DNA of 64,000 nt from assembly GCF_037975245.1 (NCBI RefSeq), contig NC_092564.1:9833984-9897983 (forward strand). Reading direction: 5' to 3'. Source of the stretch: Apostichopus japonicus (lineage: Eukaryota > Echinodermata > Holothuroidea > Aspidochirotida > Stichopodidae). Of the stretch, positions 1-12,804 are shown piece after piece. Position 1 is the stretch's first letter. Each line of letters starts with the position of its first letter. The position numbers and the translations under genes are program-made. The notes beneath the pieces were generated by a model. The model was given only the letters and a program-made list of their open reading frames with translations, had not been told where the DNA came from and did not search any database.

Positions 1-158
1 CCGAGGAGGTGCTTTTGGAGGACTACAGTCGCCGCCACGAACAGAAAAATTACTACCACAATCACAGCCACGGTGGCTTTGGCCAAGACAATGGCATGGA
101 TTTAGATGATGATGACGACGACGTGTCCTCTAGAGGGGTTCAGTGTCAGTCCCATTAG
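1..158 (+). CDS. DNAJA1: Last coding exon of a type-I HSP40 co-chaperone (DNAJA1/DNAJA4-like), partial
   Basis: Read from base 3, this gives an uninterrupted 51-residue tail that stops at 156-158. It starts EEVLLEDY, runs through a His/Gly-rich stretch and an acidic block (DLDDDDDD), and ends RGVQCQSH. An acidic linker followed by GVQCQ-x-x is the usual C-terminus of DNAJA1/DNAJA4 proteins. The last four residues (CQSH) form a CaaX box, which in this family is farnesylated and anchors the co-chaperone at membranes. Family members stimulate the Hsp70 ATPase and bind unfolded clients. The J domain, zinc-finger and substrate-binding domains must lie upstream of the window. Choice between DNAJA1 and DNAJA4 is not possible from the tail, and invertebrates usually have one co-orthologue. 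The tail seen here is short but diagnostic. Confidence 0.8.
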   Translation, partial: EEVLLEDYSRRHEQKNYYHNHSHGGFGQDNGMDLDDDDDDVSSRGVQCQSH

Positions 159-277
159 AGGGGAGAGATATATTATGTAATATCACCTCCGGTGTAGTAC
201 CATAGCCAGGGTCAGAGGTCATAACAATGTACTGTCATGTTTATGACAAAGTAATCGTATGAAACTTTTGAGCCTAA

Positions 278-283
278 AATAAA
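278..283 (+). terminator. Candidate polyadenylation signal for the DNAJA-like gene
   Basis: A canonical AATAAA lies 120 bases after the DNAJA stop codon. Two more AATAAA hexamers occur at 507-512 and 514-519, so the 3' end could lie at any of them. The sequence between is AT-rich and non-coding, as expected for a 3' UTR. Cleavage position cannot be decided from sequence. Confidence 0.4.
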
Positions 284-3200
284 TAATTAGTAACGCAATG
301 TGCAATCCTCCAAAAAAGTAAGGCATTTAAAGAGGCCATCTTTTAGGCCCAGTAGTCTAGCCACACCATACTTAAACAAAAGATATAATGTCGTACCAAT
401 GGCTCGGGTAAGAGGCTTGAAAATATAATCTGCTACTTGGTGTCCATCAAAATTGTCAGAAAAAGATGGAATTTGGTATCAGCCTCTTTGAACAAAACAG
501 TTTGAAAATAAACAATAAACCATTGTGTGGAGAGCATATGGATAAAGTATTTATCTGTACTGGATTAACTGGGCCATAAATTTAGTAAAATGTAAGGAGT
601 AGCCAAGCAGTAGTGAGCAGATTGACCTCTGAATAACTTTGAGTGGCATCCACTATTTGGGAATATAACATGAAAAATGGTGCACGTTTTACAACTCCAT
701 GAATAATGCAGCATTGATGAAGAATGTGATCATGTGTTTACTCTTTCATAATTTCACATAATGACAAGAAAAGTACTGATTTTTGTATTTTAAAAAGAAT
801 TGATTCACATAGAGTGGTAGGGGTGGGTTAAGGTGGGGGGGGGGGGGTGGGAGGAGAAGCAGGAGAAATGGAAGGCAGTAGGGATTAGTGAGAGTTGTTC
901 AGATCATCAGATATTTTGCCTCACAATTGTGGCTTTTTAGCCACCAAGAATTGTCAGTGAACAATGGTATATAGGGTTGCCATATGTTCCTAACAATTCA
1001 GTTTTGTCCTGGTTTACAAGCCTCCCGACTGAAATCTAAAAAAAAAACAATGTGGTATTTGTCTCAACATTCAGTCTAACCTTGGAACCTTGGAAAATGA
1101 TATTTTCTTGTCATTGGATATATGCATTGGTGTCAGCACAGGTTTATGAAGCATCTGGTCGATTTCTATCCAGGCTAGCAGTTTCCCCAATGTTACAACT
1201 GAAATAGAAGATATATTAAGCATACTCCAGTACGGTTGAAAGAAGTCGCAATAGTCGATATGTCCAGTGGCATTTGCACATGTGGTCAGTGATAATGATG
1301 GTACAGTGTGAACCATAATATATTTCTTCACTTATCATCTGGTTTGAACAGCAATGAAACAAGCCAATAGAATATACATTGGCGGGACTACGTGTGGAAG
1401 AAGGAAGTCGTCTCCAGTCGAATTGTTAAACAAATATGGCAACTGTAATCAAGAGAAATCTAAAACTTTATACAAGTAGTTAATATTCTCTTGTAACCTC
1501 CCCGGTCATCTTTGGTCCTTAACATAATTGTTTAAATCTTTGGAAAGCTGGCTCCAGTTGTTACATTGAGTAGTTGCCTTTGTCTTTATCCAAGTTTGTT
1601 ATTTTTAGAAGTGGTAACTGCACCAGAAGTAAGTGACACTCGGTTCCAGTCGTTATCTCTGCCCACGTTGTGCAAGGTCTGACAAGTGAACATTACATGC
1701 CTAACAATGCAATGTTTCTACTATCTTTTGGTTAATGAAAATCATGACAAAATATACCAAGAAGAACTGTTTTCCTGTTAAAATGCTATTAGATGAAAAT
1801 GTAGACTCCTTTCACTTAAATCATTCAGTAGAATTCTTTTGATGATATAAAAAAGAAAATTGACAAAAAGTAGTATTGTAGAGGTTTATCTTGCAAGATG
1901 TTTTTTCATTGTTTAATATCTTTTTTTTTTATCATGTCATGTCAGTACCTCTTGAAACTTACAGAAATAAAAAAGTAACTAAGGGTTTTTATTTTTCAAA
2001 AACAAGAATAAAATCGATTGTTTTTCTTACAAATGACACATAGAATGATGATTATAATAACATCTTTTGACATAGTTTGACTGGCCGAGTTTGGAAAAAT
2101 GTAAATTAAACCATTTATTTTAATGTTATCGTAACTTTCACGTAATTTTTACAAATCGCTGAGCACGTTTTCTTCCTGGTTTCAATATTTCTTTTCTTCT
2201 TAAAATTATTTTCAGGCAAATCCCTAATTTCTAACATTTTGATTGTATTCCAAGTTTGCCATAAGCGCTGTAAAATATTGGCATTTAATGACTGCCGGTT
2301 TTCCTGCAATTCGCTTTTGATTGAAAGTTGCTCTGGGATGTCAATTTGTGAGCGGAATATGATTTCCAAGCACGTTATAAGTTACGACCGCATCATAGAA
2401 AAAAAACGGTCATGTCCAGATAATGGGATTTATCTGTGCAGCCCTTTAGATGCATCTTGTTGAAAAAGTAAACAGATTTGAATTACTGTATAGAAATACA
2501 TTCATGTCTCAATGACCAACTATTGTAACAATTTGTGGAGTCTTATTAACTCAGTGTGACTTTTTAAAGAGCTTATTTTTTAACTTACAGAAAGAAAGAC
2601 GTTGGTTTTCTTAAATATTGCACCATTTGATAAAGTTTTTCAGTTTTATTGCATGTTGCTTTCAAATGACCTGTATGACTGTATATAAAAGAAATACAGA
2701 AATTCCCAGAAGAACCATTTCTTTGTGAAGTCTTTTTGGAAGAACTACAATGCAACACAGCCGATCTTTAGTGACAACCCTCTGTGACTCATAATTTGCT
2801 CTGGACTAATTTAGATTCTTTTTATAAACATTATTTCCATTGTCACCTTTGAAGGACCTTGTTCAGTGGGAAGACATCAATACAATCGAAATGTTTCTGT
2901 AGAGAAGAATCTTGCAAAATAATAGGTTCTTAAAGGTAATCAGTATAGGCCCAAATTCTAGCATGCGATAATTTGCGATAAGTTTTCAAAAAGTACTTTC
3001 GTGGAGGTCTTTACTCTCCAAATTGTTCTCTGACATTTTAAAGGAACACACAAGATGACTGAATGTCCCAGTGAGGAAAATATCCTCGAGGTTGTAATTA
3101 AACAGTTTAAGAATTTCAACCAAAGGTGACCATATTTGAATATCTAGCATATTTGCGGCCAATACAGCATACGTAGGAGGAAGCCGATTCAAAACCAAGG

Positions 3201-4024
3201 ATAGACCAACAAGAAAATTATGTGAAATTACAGATTTGTGCAGGTCCCACAAAATTGTTCCACAAAACATTGAAAACCACCTGCTAAAATTGCTCTTGTG
3301 TAGTGTTCCCAATTTCAGATTAACATAATTACATGCGCTATAGGTCTATGTGCATGGTGAAGGAGGGAGGGGAGGAGGAAGGTAGGGTCGATATGAAATG
3401 TGGAAGCAGTTACCCCCCCACACACACAAAATTAGCACCCCTTCTCCCCCTTCTCCCCACTGGCAGACTGAATATTACAAAAATACTAGTGTACCTGTAT
3501 ATTACATAAACAAATAACATGATTATGTGGTACAATTAACCTAAACAGCCAAAAATTCTTCAACATTGTTTCATAAGTTGCAAATCATATAGCACCATTT
3601 TGCATCTAGTAAGTCTGTGATCCTATTTGCTTGTACCAAGGAAGATATTTATAACCCTGCTTTGAGAAGAGAACGTTTTGTAATATTGATTGTAAAGGAC
3701 AAAGATTTCTTTCATTGTAGATGACACAAATCTTTCAAGAGAAACTTTTAGAAAGCCATGATATAAGGTTATGAACATCTCAACTTGAAACTGAACGAAA
3801 ACCACAGGCATGCTAGTTATGAACAATTAGAATGGTTAGTAAACTTTTATTTTAAAAATTTTAGAATTCCAAAATAAATCCCACTTTAGTAGGAATAATT
3901 TGCTTTCTAGGAGAGTGGTTTTTTCAGGTCAAAGCAGCTCCTCAGTGAATTTTGCTTCCTCATTATTTGTCCCCAGATGGTTTGCCCCCTTTTCAATGCT
4001 TCCTACAATCCAATTGGTTCTGCA
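284..4024. other. Intergenic stretch, no supported gene
   Basis: AT-rich sequence with only short chance reading frames (the longest is about 108 codons, with no recognisable motif). A G-run occurs at about 834-848 and a C-rich/poly-C patch at about 3,411-3,462. The first few hundred bases are probably DNAJA 3' UTR. I see no RNA gene or clear transposon end here. Confidence 0.5.
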
Positions 4025-4391
4025 TTTAAAGGCATTTAAGACTCGCCCCAAACCGTGTGCCGTGCACTGAAAAAGTTAACTTTCCATTGCTTGCAAGTGA
4101 AGTTTTTCTCTTGTCACTACAAAATGCAGACAGTAATGAAAAGTGATACCTTGTTATCTTTAGCTGGACCTGAGATGTCCATCGCTGTATCATTAGTACA
4201 CTGTGCTGTTGGTATTGACAAGCTGTTTGTACTGAGGTACACTAGTGTCTAATTACCGACGGTAGCAAGCAGTTTGTGCATTTTCTGGGATCGATGGTGG
4301 TATCTAACACTTCTGTTACACCTCATTCGAAACTATGTCAGATTACCGGCATTAGACGTTTCTTTTTGCGCGAGTCTTCACACCCTTTAAA
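4025..4391 (+). repeat. TTAA-flanked MITE, copy 1
   Basis: An element of about 370 bp begins TTTAAAGGCATTTAAGACTC and ends with the near-complement of that (GAGTCTTCACACCCTTTAAA). The two ends form imperfect inverted repeats next to TTAA. The interior matches sequences at 7,672-7,976, 24,907-25,267 (inverted) and 45,725-45,846. Its 65-codon open frame (RALKKLTFHCLQ...) reappears in the copy at 25 kb only because the DNA repeats; I do not consider it a gene. TTAA targets are used by piggyBac and Kolobok transposases, so a non-autonomous member of one of those groups is plausible. The assignment is inference. Confidence 0.7.
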
Positions 4392-7300
4392 TTAATTTTG
4401 CTAACATGAAGGAGAGGACGGCTCGAACCCCCTGTCATAACCGAATTCCATGTCCTTAATAGACCACCGTTCTTTAATTGGGTATCAAATAAAAAAAGCT
4501 CCATATGAAGCCGGATGCCGGGTCATTGAGCTGCCACTTTGGCAAGTTCACAATCGCCGAGTTTGGCAACAAGAGTCGTATTTTACGTCATAAACTATGA
4601 CGTCACAGCCTGTGTCAACAGAAACGTATACAAAACTTAGCCGTATGACCTTCTTGTCTCAGCTGTTTTGCACGTGATAGGCATGTAACATAAAGTACTT
4701 ATTGTTAACAAGAAGTAGAATTACACACATACAAACCCCAAAACTGAGCACAATAGCATTTTAAAAATGTATAATAATATTTTAAGTCTTAAAAGAAGTT
4801 TAAATCATGGTTAAAGCGCCACTTTTGTAACAAAAAATAATATTTCATCCCTATTGCAACTGGAACAATCCACTGTGGGCGGGCACTAGCCAACGAGATA
4901 TTGCTTCATATTCGCTCAACAAAAACATTGAAACTGGAATGGAAGTGAATATATACATACACACTGCACGTACTAATGTATCGCATAGTCCAAGGTGCAA
5001 GAGTTTCCGACCAGCTGTAGCAAAAGCTTAATTCTTTCGACCCTTGTTATTAACAAACGATTTTCATCAAAGAAGATGTTGAAAATAACCCTCATCTCCG
5101 ACTTACAGATAGTATTATGATGTATACTTTGTTAATCGCGTAGAATATTGGTTTTATTTCCGAAGTAGCAACATGATTTCGCAATTCGGTGAGTTCAGCT
5201 AGGCCTCAGGGATCGATCACATCTCATATAACTTTTCTCACTAGTAATAACTAAGGTAGGCTACAGGCTGGTACATAGTAGAAGGCTCTTCAGTACGTTT
5301 ACCACTCAAAATAAAACTTTCCATACAATTTGACCGACGATATTTTCACAAAACATCCAGTAGAAAAATTAACTTTCAATTATACCGCCGGAAGGTTACT
5401 ATGTAAATGCAAATGTGTAATGTAAAATGTAGACCAAAAGTTAGGCTAAAAAAAGTGGCCAAGTGCCTATAGGCCTTGATCAACATCTCTAAGTGAGGTC
5501 TTCTCTAAACTCCAAACACAGTTGGTTAGACTATGTAAGTTAAGATCTTGTAAGGTCTGTTATTGTTCAAAGTTTTAAGTTACGACTGTGTACTACAGTA
5601 ACTGTTTGAACTGTAAAATACCATGACGGGCGTACCAGGGCATAGGTGCAACCAGGGTTGTGCTCCAACAGGCAGGAGGCACCTCAGATGTAAGTAATAC
5701 TTTTCACGACTGAATATACGTCAACCCCCTGTACCCAGTGGAACACCAGTACTAAGGTGATTAACCGGTAGGCCAATCTGCCCATGTATCCCAACACAGC
5801 TTTGTGTACGACTCATATCAACTGTTGAGTACACAGTCATCAAGTCAAGTCATCACCACAATGCAAATTTAGACAGAATATTTAATTTCATATACATTTC
5901 AGACAAACAATAATACTGCTAATCTAGTTGGCATAGTAGTGACTAAATACTCATATCATGATGGAGGACAGTAAATGAAATGCCAGTCAGGATGAGGGTG
6001 GAGTACACAAAGTCCTCCATTCCACATACACAGCCTAATGTGCCTCCGACTTAGCAAATTGGTGACTGTGTACTCAGTGGAGGACAGACTGTGGAATTAC
6101 TTGGCAAAAAATGAATTCAGTCTTGCAACTAGTATAGTGAGTTCATATCTGTAGCTTAGTGTAATGTGAGGTACATGTAGTCAGCGTGTCTTTGGCGTAA
6201 CCAGTCAATTGTATAGATCCGCGATCTTGCAAATTTGGCAGTTTAGTCCCATTATCCTGAATTCACTGAAAGGTTGAATTTGGAGGAGTGTCATTTTCTG
6301 TTTAAAAAATTTGCAATGCTTAGCTTTTGAGAAACTAAATATTGTGTGTGTATAATGCTAAGGTAAATTAAGAACAGGGAGCTATTCTATTTTAGTAAAG
6401 AGTTGGTGTCCAAAGTCACAGTGATCCCAGTTGTATTGGACAGATCTGGGATCTGTTGTATATTAGCATATCAGCAATTACCATTGACCTTACAGTAACC
6501 ATCTGACACATAGTAGGTAGAGTTGAAGGGAAGTTCTATGCGACAGTCAAAATTGTAGACCAATGTACTACTTATTGCACAATAATAATGTTAGTGTTTA
6601 CACAGGTCCAAAAATCGGGAACCGGGTACCTGAGAGCCGTTACCCGTCGGGTACCTGGGAAAATATTGTTTATCCTCGTGTATCGCGATTTTCAAGAAAC
6701 TACATATTTGTTGCTATAATAAATGAATGATATTCTCCACTGGCAATGTTTTCATGTTCAAATACGTACAGGTGTAAGATAAGGTATAAAACCTTCCTCA
6801 ATAATTTCTATTTTGCTTTTGTTTCTTTCATTAACTTGTTAATAACTTGATATAATAAACATCACTACTAACATCGCAATGCTGCCGCTGCTAATGCTTG
6901 CTCTCCACCTCTATTGAATCAGCCATATAAACATCAAATTTAGCTCTTAAACAGTTTTTACTAGTACTATCTTTTATGCAGGCCCGGGGTTAGCATTTGC
7001 CGCGCGATTCGCGCAATTTAATCGCATTTGGAAAAAGTTTAGCAAAAAGCCATTTGCGATGATTATTTTCTAATTATCCCGTCTATAATCCATTAGTAAC
7101 ATCTCGAAAAATTCCTTGTCAGTTTTTCCTTCTATGAAATAATCGAATGAATAAATAATAATTGTGAGAATTCTTTCAATTTCTTCCACATGGTGGCCTA
7201 ACACCACACTAAGTTAATGGGGAAATCTAGCCTATACCGTTGAAATTGTGACGCATATAAGATATCCATGGAATACTTTCGTTATTGCTGTTATCAAATG

Positions 7301-7671
7301 ATTTGATGCACAAACCATAACTTGGGTCGACTTGAGATTATTAAAGGAGACCAATAGCAGGTGTTGGTTTTTTTGGTTTTGGGGGGGGGTTGTTTTTATT
7401 GGGGGGGGTTTCATCAGTAAAGTTATGTACTTCAGATAATACTTTTGGGCATCTACACTAAAAATGTTATGAATGTTACTTCTGACCTGAAAAATTCAAT
7501 GATTATACCTGCTCAGTTTAGTTTCATATTTGTAATTTTCTACTGTGCTGTCATGATATTCTGTGATTCCATGACTGATGCTGTATTCAGTGAAGTGCTA
7601 TGTATTCTGCAAGACTAAGAAAGTCTGTTCCAACTGCCATTCAAGCATTGAAATATAGTACTGCACTTAGA
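4392..7671. other. Intergenic stretch, no supported gene
   Basis: AT-rich and without coding signal. One small degenerate repeat is visible at about 6,614-6,660, where CGGGTACCTG occurs with a close variant about 30 bases away. An anomalous GC-rich patch lies at about 6,980-7,015 (CCCGGGGTTAGC followed by GCGCGATTCGCGC). These may be decayed transposon ends, but I cannot assign them. Confidence 0.45.
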
Positions 7672-7976
7672 GGCCCCAAACCGTGTGCCGCACTCTGAAA
7701 ATGCAGACAGTAATGAAACGTGATACCTTGTTATCTTTTATCTAGACATGAAATGTCCATCGCTGCTATGTACACTGTGTTGTGGGTATCGACTGTAGCT
7801 GTATGTATTGAATGTACTGTACACTAGTGTCTAATTACCGACAGTAGCAAGCTGTGTGTGTATTTTCTGGAAACGATGGTCGTGTCTAACACTTCTGTTA
7901 CACCTCATTCGAAACTAGGTCCTGGATTACCGGCATGAGTCGTTTCTTTGTGCGAGAGTCTTCACACCCTTTAAAT
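7672..7976 (+). repeat. TTAA-flanked MITE, copy 2 (internally deleted)
   Basis: This copy shares CCCCAAACCGTGTGCCG near its left end, the internal GACAGTAATGAAACGTGATA block and the right end GTCTTCACACCCTTTAAA with copies 1 and 3. About 55 bases of the interior found in copy 1 (between GCACT and the AATGCAGACAG block) are missing. The left inverted repeat is truncated, so this copy is probably old and immobile. Confidence 0.65.
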
Positions 7977-10900
7977 CATGTGTTAGTTCTGCGTTTCCAT
8001 CACCTTTGAAAGGTTTCATTCTAATTTCTTCCAAGAATTATTACCAATATAACCCATATTTTGGGAAGTCTGATTCATGAATACTGAAAAAAACACGTCA
8101 GATGAGTAGCTTGTAATGATATTACATGGTAATGACCATAATAAACTTATAATGCATATCCCATCATCAGAAATATCGATGAATTTTGGTCTCCCTGTCA
8201 ATTTTGACTATACAAACAAAAGTAGTGTTTGGTATTTAATGGTATTTAATTATCTTGTATTTTGTGTTGTAGCTTTCAGTTAAAACTGTACTACCTGTAT
8301 ATTTTCTGACGCTCAAAACCTCTTAGGATTGTCACTGATAGATATCAGGAAAATATTTTGCAAAATATATCATGAAAACTGCCATGATAGTGCAGGGAAT
8401 AATGTATCCATTATCGCATGAAAAAATGCACACAAAATTTGAAATCTAAATTATTCTCTATACTAGTGCACTGTGTGTGAGGTTAGCAGAATATGGCATG
8501 CCTGTGTATAATTGTCAGAGCCATCGGCCCTACATCGGCCCTAATGAGTTGCTTCATTTGGAGGTTGATTTGAGTTGCTGCCAGAAAAAATTTTCACAAT
8601 GTCGTACAGTATCTGCGAGGCAAAAAATTAACAAAATTATTTAAGTCGCCTGACTATTGAAAATTGAGTGACTTTGAGTCATCACTCTTTGCCATGTATA
8701 TTGTCATTGCTATATATGTTCAGTATGTCTGTATAGCATATTCAGTACAAAACAGAAAGCTTGCTTTATCAGTGACATGGTTCATCGCATGGTGGGTTTA
8801 AAGCTTTCTACAAATGCATTCATGGGAAGTTACCGAGCGGCATATTTGTCAAATATCATTTCTGTTGAGAGAAACTTCTAAACAATTACTAAAAGGAGCG
8901 AAAAGAACAGTGTTTTATTCTTGAACTTTAATCCCTGACATTTATTATACGTCAAATGTTCAACGTTTTACACATCATTCTTTTACTGTACTGTATAGGG
9001 CATTTGTAGCAACTGGTACACACTTTGTGTTTCTACTTTAGAGTGTTGTTAATTTGTTAGTCTTCAGCACACAGCGGATAATCCTGAGGGTTGTCAGGAC
9101 GGTCACCATCATATTCAATTCAATAAATTGGATCTTTAATTTAATTTCAAAATGTACCATTTGATACCATTTGAACATTTTGAAATGGTGAAAAACCTGT
9201 TGATTATTATGCTGTGAGAACACCCTCCTTGCTTTGGCCTGGCCAAAGCCTCCTGGAACCCATGCCAATCCACCCCTCTCCTCTCCTATCCGCTTCCCCT
9301 TCTCCCATCCCCTTTCCCCTTCTCCCATCCCTGTTTCAGAGGAAATATGACAGTTTACAGACATCTAGCTGAGAATAATTTTACCAATAGTAGAGTTACA
9401 TGTTAATCCACCTCCTTTGCATCAGACTGTAAAGCCAATAATTTGCTATCAGGCAAACGGGTGGGGTTAACTAAATTGGGACTGGACATGATTGAATGGT
9501 TAACCAAAGATGATGAAGACCAAGTAGGTAGGGATAATACTACATAACAAACTTCTAGATGGTAAACAATCTAACAGAGTACACAGTGTGGAATAGCTGT
9601 AAAACCAGCTGATATCTATGCAAGAGGGATTTTAAGTTTACGATTGAAGAGTGTTCTTCAAAGGTTTCTTAAGTTTTGGATTCTCTTGGTGTTTTTTATA
9701 AGGGGTAAGTTAATGGATCACTTTTACCACAAAATAGTCCTGTCTATGCCAAGTGCTATAAATACCCAAAGGTCACTATGTTAATCTGAATTCAGTCATA
9801 ACATCAAACTTAATATTGTAAGACAAAATCGAATAAATCATTAACTGGTGATGCTGATGGGAGATGTATAGGATAGGAATACTTTCATTTTCAAAAAAAT
9901 AAAATATTTGTATTTATTTTTTACTGTGTAAATTACTACTTTACACATTGAAATTTCTCTTTTTGTTAGTTAATAATCAAGTCTCCCTGGTCAGCAAGTA
10001 GTGACCATACAGTAATTATGCTACATTTACACTGCCTTTTACCCAACCATTCTTCAGTGATTGTATGCCTACCCTACAAGGAAGTTAACTATTCTTTAGA
10101 AATAGCTTCAAATTGGAAAGAAACTCCATTGTCTAACAATAAAACACAGTGTCTAACAATAAACACAGTTTTCAATGTAAAAACACTCAGTGAACAGAAA
10201 TCATTGCTTGACCATCAGCAACATCAGAAGTTGATCTGAACTGATCAACCACCATCAGAATGGATGGATTTTTTTCCAAATAAAGTCTTAAGAAGGAAAG
10301 GCAAAAAAGAAGCCAAATCTAGGATGTGGAAATAAGGTTTTAATCATTAACCTAAAATTTGAGTAAGTTATGTTTCTCATAGAAGGTTAGAAACCATCAT
10401 AAAATTTGTTATCAAAGTTGGAAATTTTTTTTTTGGACATTGTGTGGATGCTAGTTTCTTTCTTTCTCGTGTATCGCATAGAACATATGGTGCCCTTCAA
10501 GGATTTAATGAAAAGTTGTAAACTGTTTTATTGATACAAAACCAAAAGGACTTTCCTGTTTTCCTTCCTGATTGCTCCACAAAGTACTATCGATATCAGA
10601 TGGTGAAGGTGCAACTTGCTTTGTTCATAAAAATTGATATCGTGGAGTTACACATCTATTAAAAATAACTGCCTTGTATGTTTGTTTACCAGTACAGCTG
10701 TAGTGTAAACCATAACAAAACTATGGAAGTATAAAGCCTATCGGTGTAATATACTTCAAATAAGCACTATGTACAACACTGTTTGAAGACAGTGTGTATT
10801 GTAACAGGGGATCCTTTAACGTTTTGACTGAGGACGCTGTCGTGTCGGTCCTAATTCTGTGTGATCTGTATACCATGTTTATATCATCTCCAAAGATTTT

Positions 10901-12287
10901 GTGTATAATATATCTTGACCAGAAAGTACAGCTAGGTACAACTAACAATTTGTTTTAGTTCAAGGTGGATGCCAATGATGAATCACTCACTCAATCATCT
11001 TTATTAGGATAGTGAAGGTACCCTCATCAGCAGATCTGTGGTCCTTTGTCTGTCCCGTGATGTAATTAAGTCCTTTTCTTTCGCAGTGTAAGCTTTGTCC
11101 ATTTTCTGTAACATTTTGTTTTGAAAAGTTTAGACTATAGAGACAAAGCAGACCAAAGTATGGTAGTTACATATTGACGATTGCACGATACTGTTAGTAC
11201 TTTGTGTACAGTATTATGTATAGGCAGTCTCATACAAAATTTTTGGGAGGGATTGTCCCTTCTTGGTATTGCCCCTACTTGGTTTCATGTTTACAGGATG
11301 GTAGATTGGAGAGTTTTGAATTGTGTGATAGGGACATTCCCCCATTTGACCTTCAATTTCATTACATCTTTACTGAGTAGAGTATAGTGTATGGTACATG
11401 ATATGGCATTGTGGACTTTGTGGTAACTGGCTAGGTTGTAAATCTGCCATCCATGCTCCCAACTGGGACTCCACCCACACCAGAAGAAATGTTACCAGTG
11501 GTGGATGCCTACCATATTTATGGATCCCTATAGTACTCACTGTGTTACATGTACTGTATTGTAACATCTAGATGTGAATCATAACCTTGTCTTGTTAAGA
11601 CACTAGTATGTACAGCCTAGTGTACCTTTCTTTTTCACAAAGCTTTTTTCCGGTTTCTATTTGCTGTACTGCCCAGAGAACGCCCGTGGCAACGCTTTAG
11701 ATTGATACTAGGGTCTTTCACATTTCTCCCAAGCTATTTTATGTTTTCCTTTGATTTGGCAGATTTGCTTCGGAAAAGCAAAGAAGCCAATCAGGTTGGC
11801 CCTCATCACCCATAATGTTATTCAAGCCCTGCCTCCCACAGTGAACAATCACTTGGCGTTAGATTGGACTGCGAGACGGTCGCTAATTGCTGTAGAAGAA
11901 ACATGATCTCACATCACATGCAATTTCATAACAATAATATGAATAAAGATTTTGTGATTTGCATAAGTTCACGCCCCTCTTTGGAGAAATGTCCAAGACG
12001 TTTGTATCGGACAGATCCTCGGGCATGTAAAATACAGTGGGCAAGCACATTGGTGGTATGCAGAAACGGACTCTGGGGCATGTACAGTTTGCACGGGAGA
12101 AAAAGAGTATTACAAACGACTTGGCCAAGCCTAGTGATAACCTTGAAATTGTGTCAATGAGTTAGTTCTTAATTTCAGATGTGACTGTTTAGATTGAGTC
12201 TGCTCATTCATGTGAACTTAGTTTGAACTGGAAAATACCAGGAACAAGGGATGATTTGTTTTGCATGACATTGCACTGTAAATTTTT
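7977..12287. other. Intergenic stretch, no supported gene
   Basis: AT-rich and non-coding. A pyrimidine-rich tract at about 9,265-9,330 (repeated CCCTTCTCCCATCC) creates a low-complexity frame on the minus strand. The short frames around 11.9-12.1 kb overlap on both strands and show no recognisable domain. No RNA gene or transposon end was recognised. Confidence 0.45.
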
Positions 12288-12804
12288 CCCCTTCCAAACC
12301 TGTTTTAATATTGCAATGAGAGTTCAAACTTTATTTGACCTTCAAATAGTGGTTAATTGGTACTGGGTTTGAACATGGAGCTATTCGGTAATAGCCCCAT
12401 AAGTTGAATTAGGTGTCAGGGTTGAAAAGTTCTATTTTTAAAAAAAAAATTCCAGTATTTGCTCTTCAACAATAAGTTGCTTTTGTTCCTAATACCATGG
12501 AGCTATTTCGGTAATATTGGCCTGCAGGATTTTAGGAATTTTGGAATCGCTTAAGCCAAAAATCAGGAAGCCATAAATTTGCTGTCCTTCCATCCCCCCC
12601 CCCCATGCCCCCACCTTTCCCCTCCCAAACCTGTTTTGGATACACTAGTTAAAATTGTACTGAGAGTTCACACTTTATTTGACCATCAAATAGTGGTAAA
12701 TTGGTACTGGGTTTGAATCAGGTGTCAGGGCTGAAAAGTTCTCTGAAGGATAAGATTTTTTGCAGTATTTGCGCGTCTTCTACAATAAGTTGCTTTTGTT
12801 CCTA
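12288..12804 (+). repeat. Diverged local tandem duplication (two copies, about 320 bp apart)
   Basis: The sequence at 12,288-12,491 recurs at about 12,619-12,804. Shared blocks include CAAACCTGTTTT, CTTTATTTGACC, GGTACTGGGTTTGAA, AGGTGTCAGGG and AATAAGTTGCTTTTGTTCCT, in the same order and orientation. The copies differ by small indels and substitutions, so the duplication is not recent. No coding content is seen. Confidence 0.7.

Noticed and set aside
4055-4252. Conserved-looking peptide (KKLTFHCLQVKFFSC) shared with 25,032-25,277
   Set aside because: The similarity is due to the MITE repeat, includes indels that break the frame, and is absent from any larger gene.
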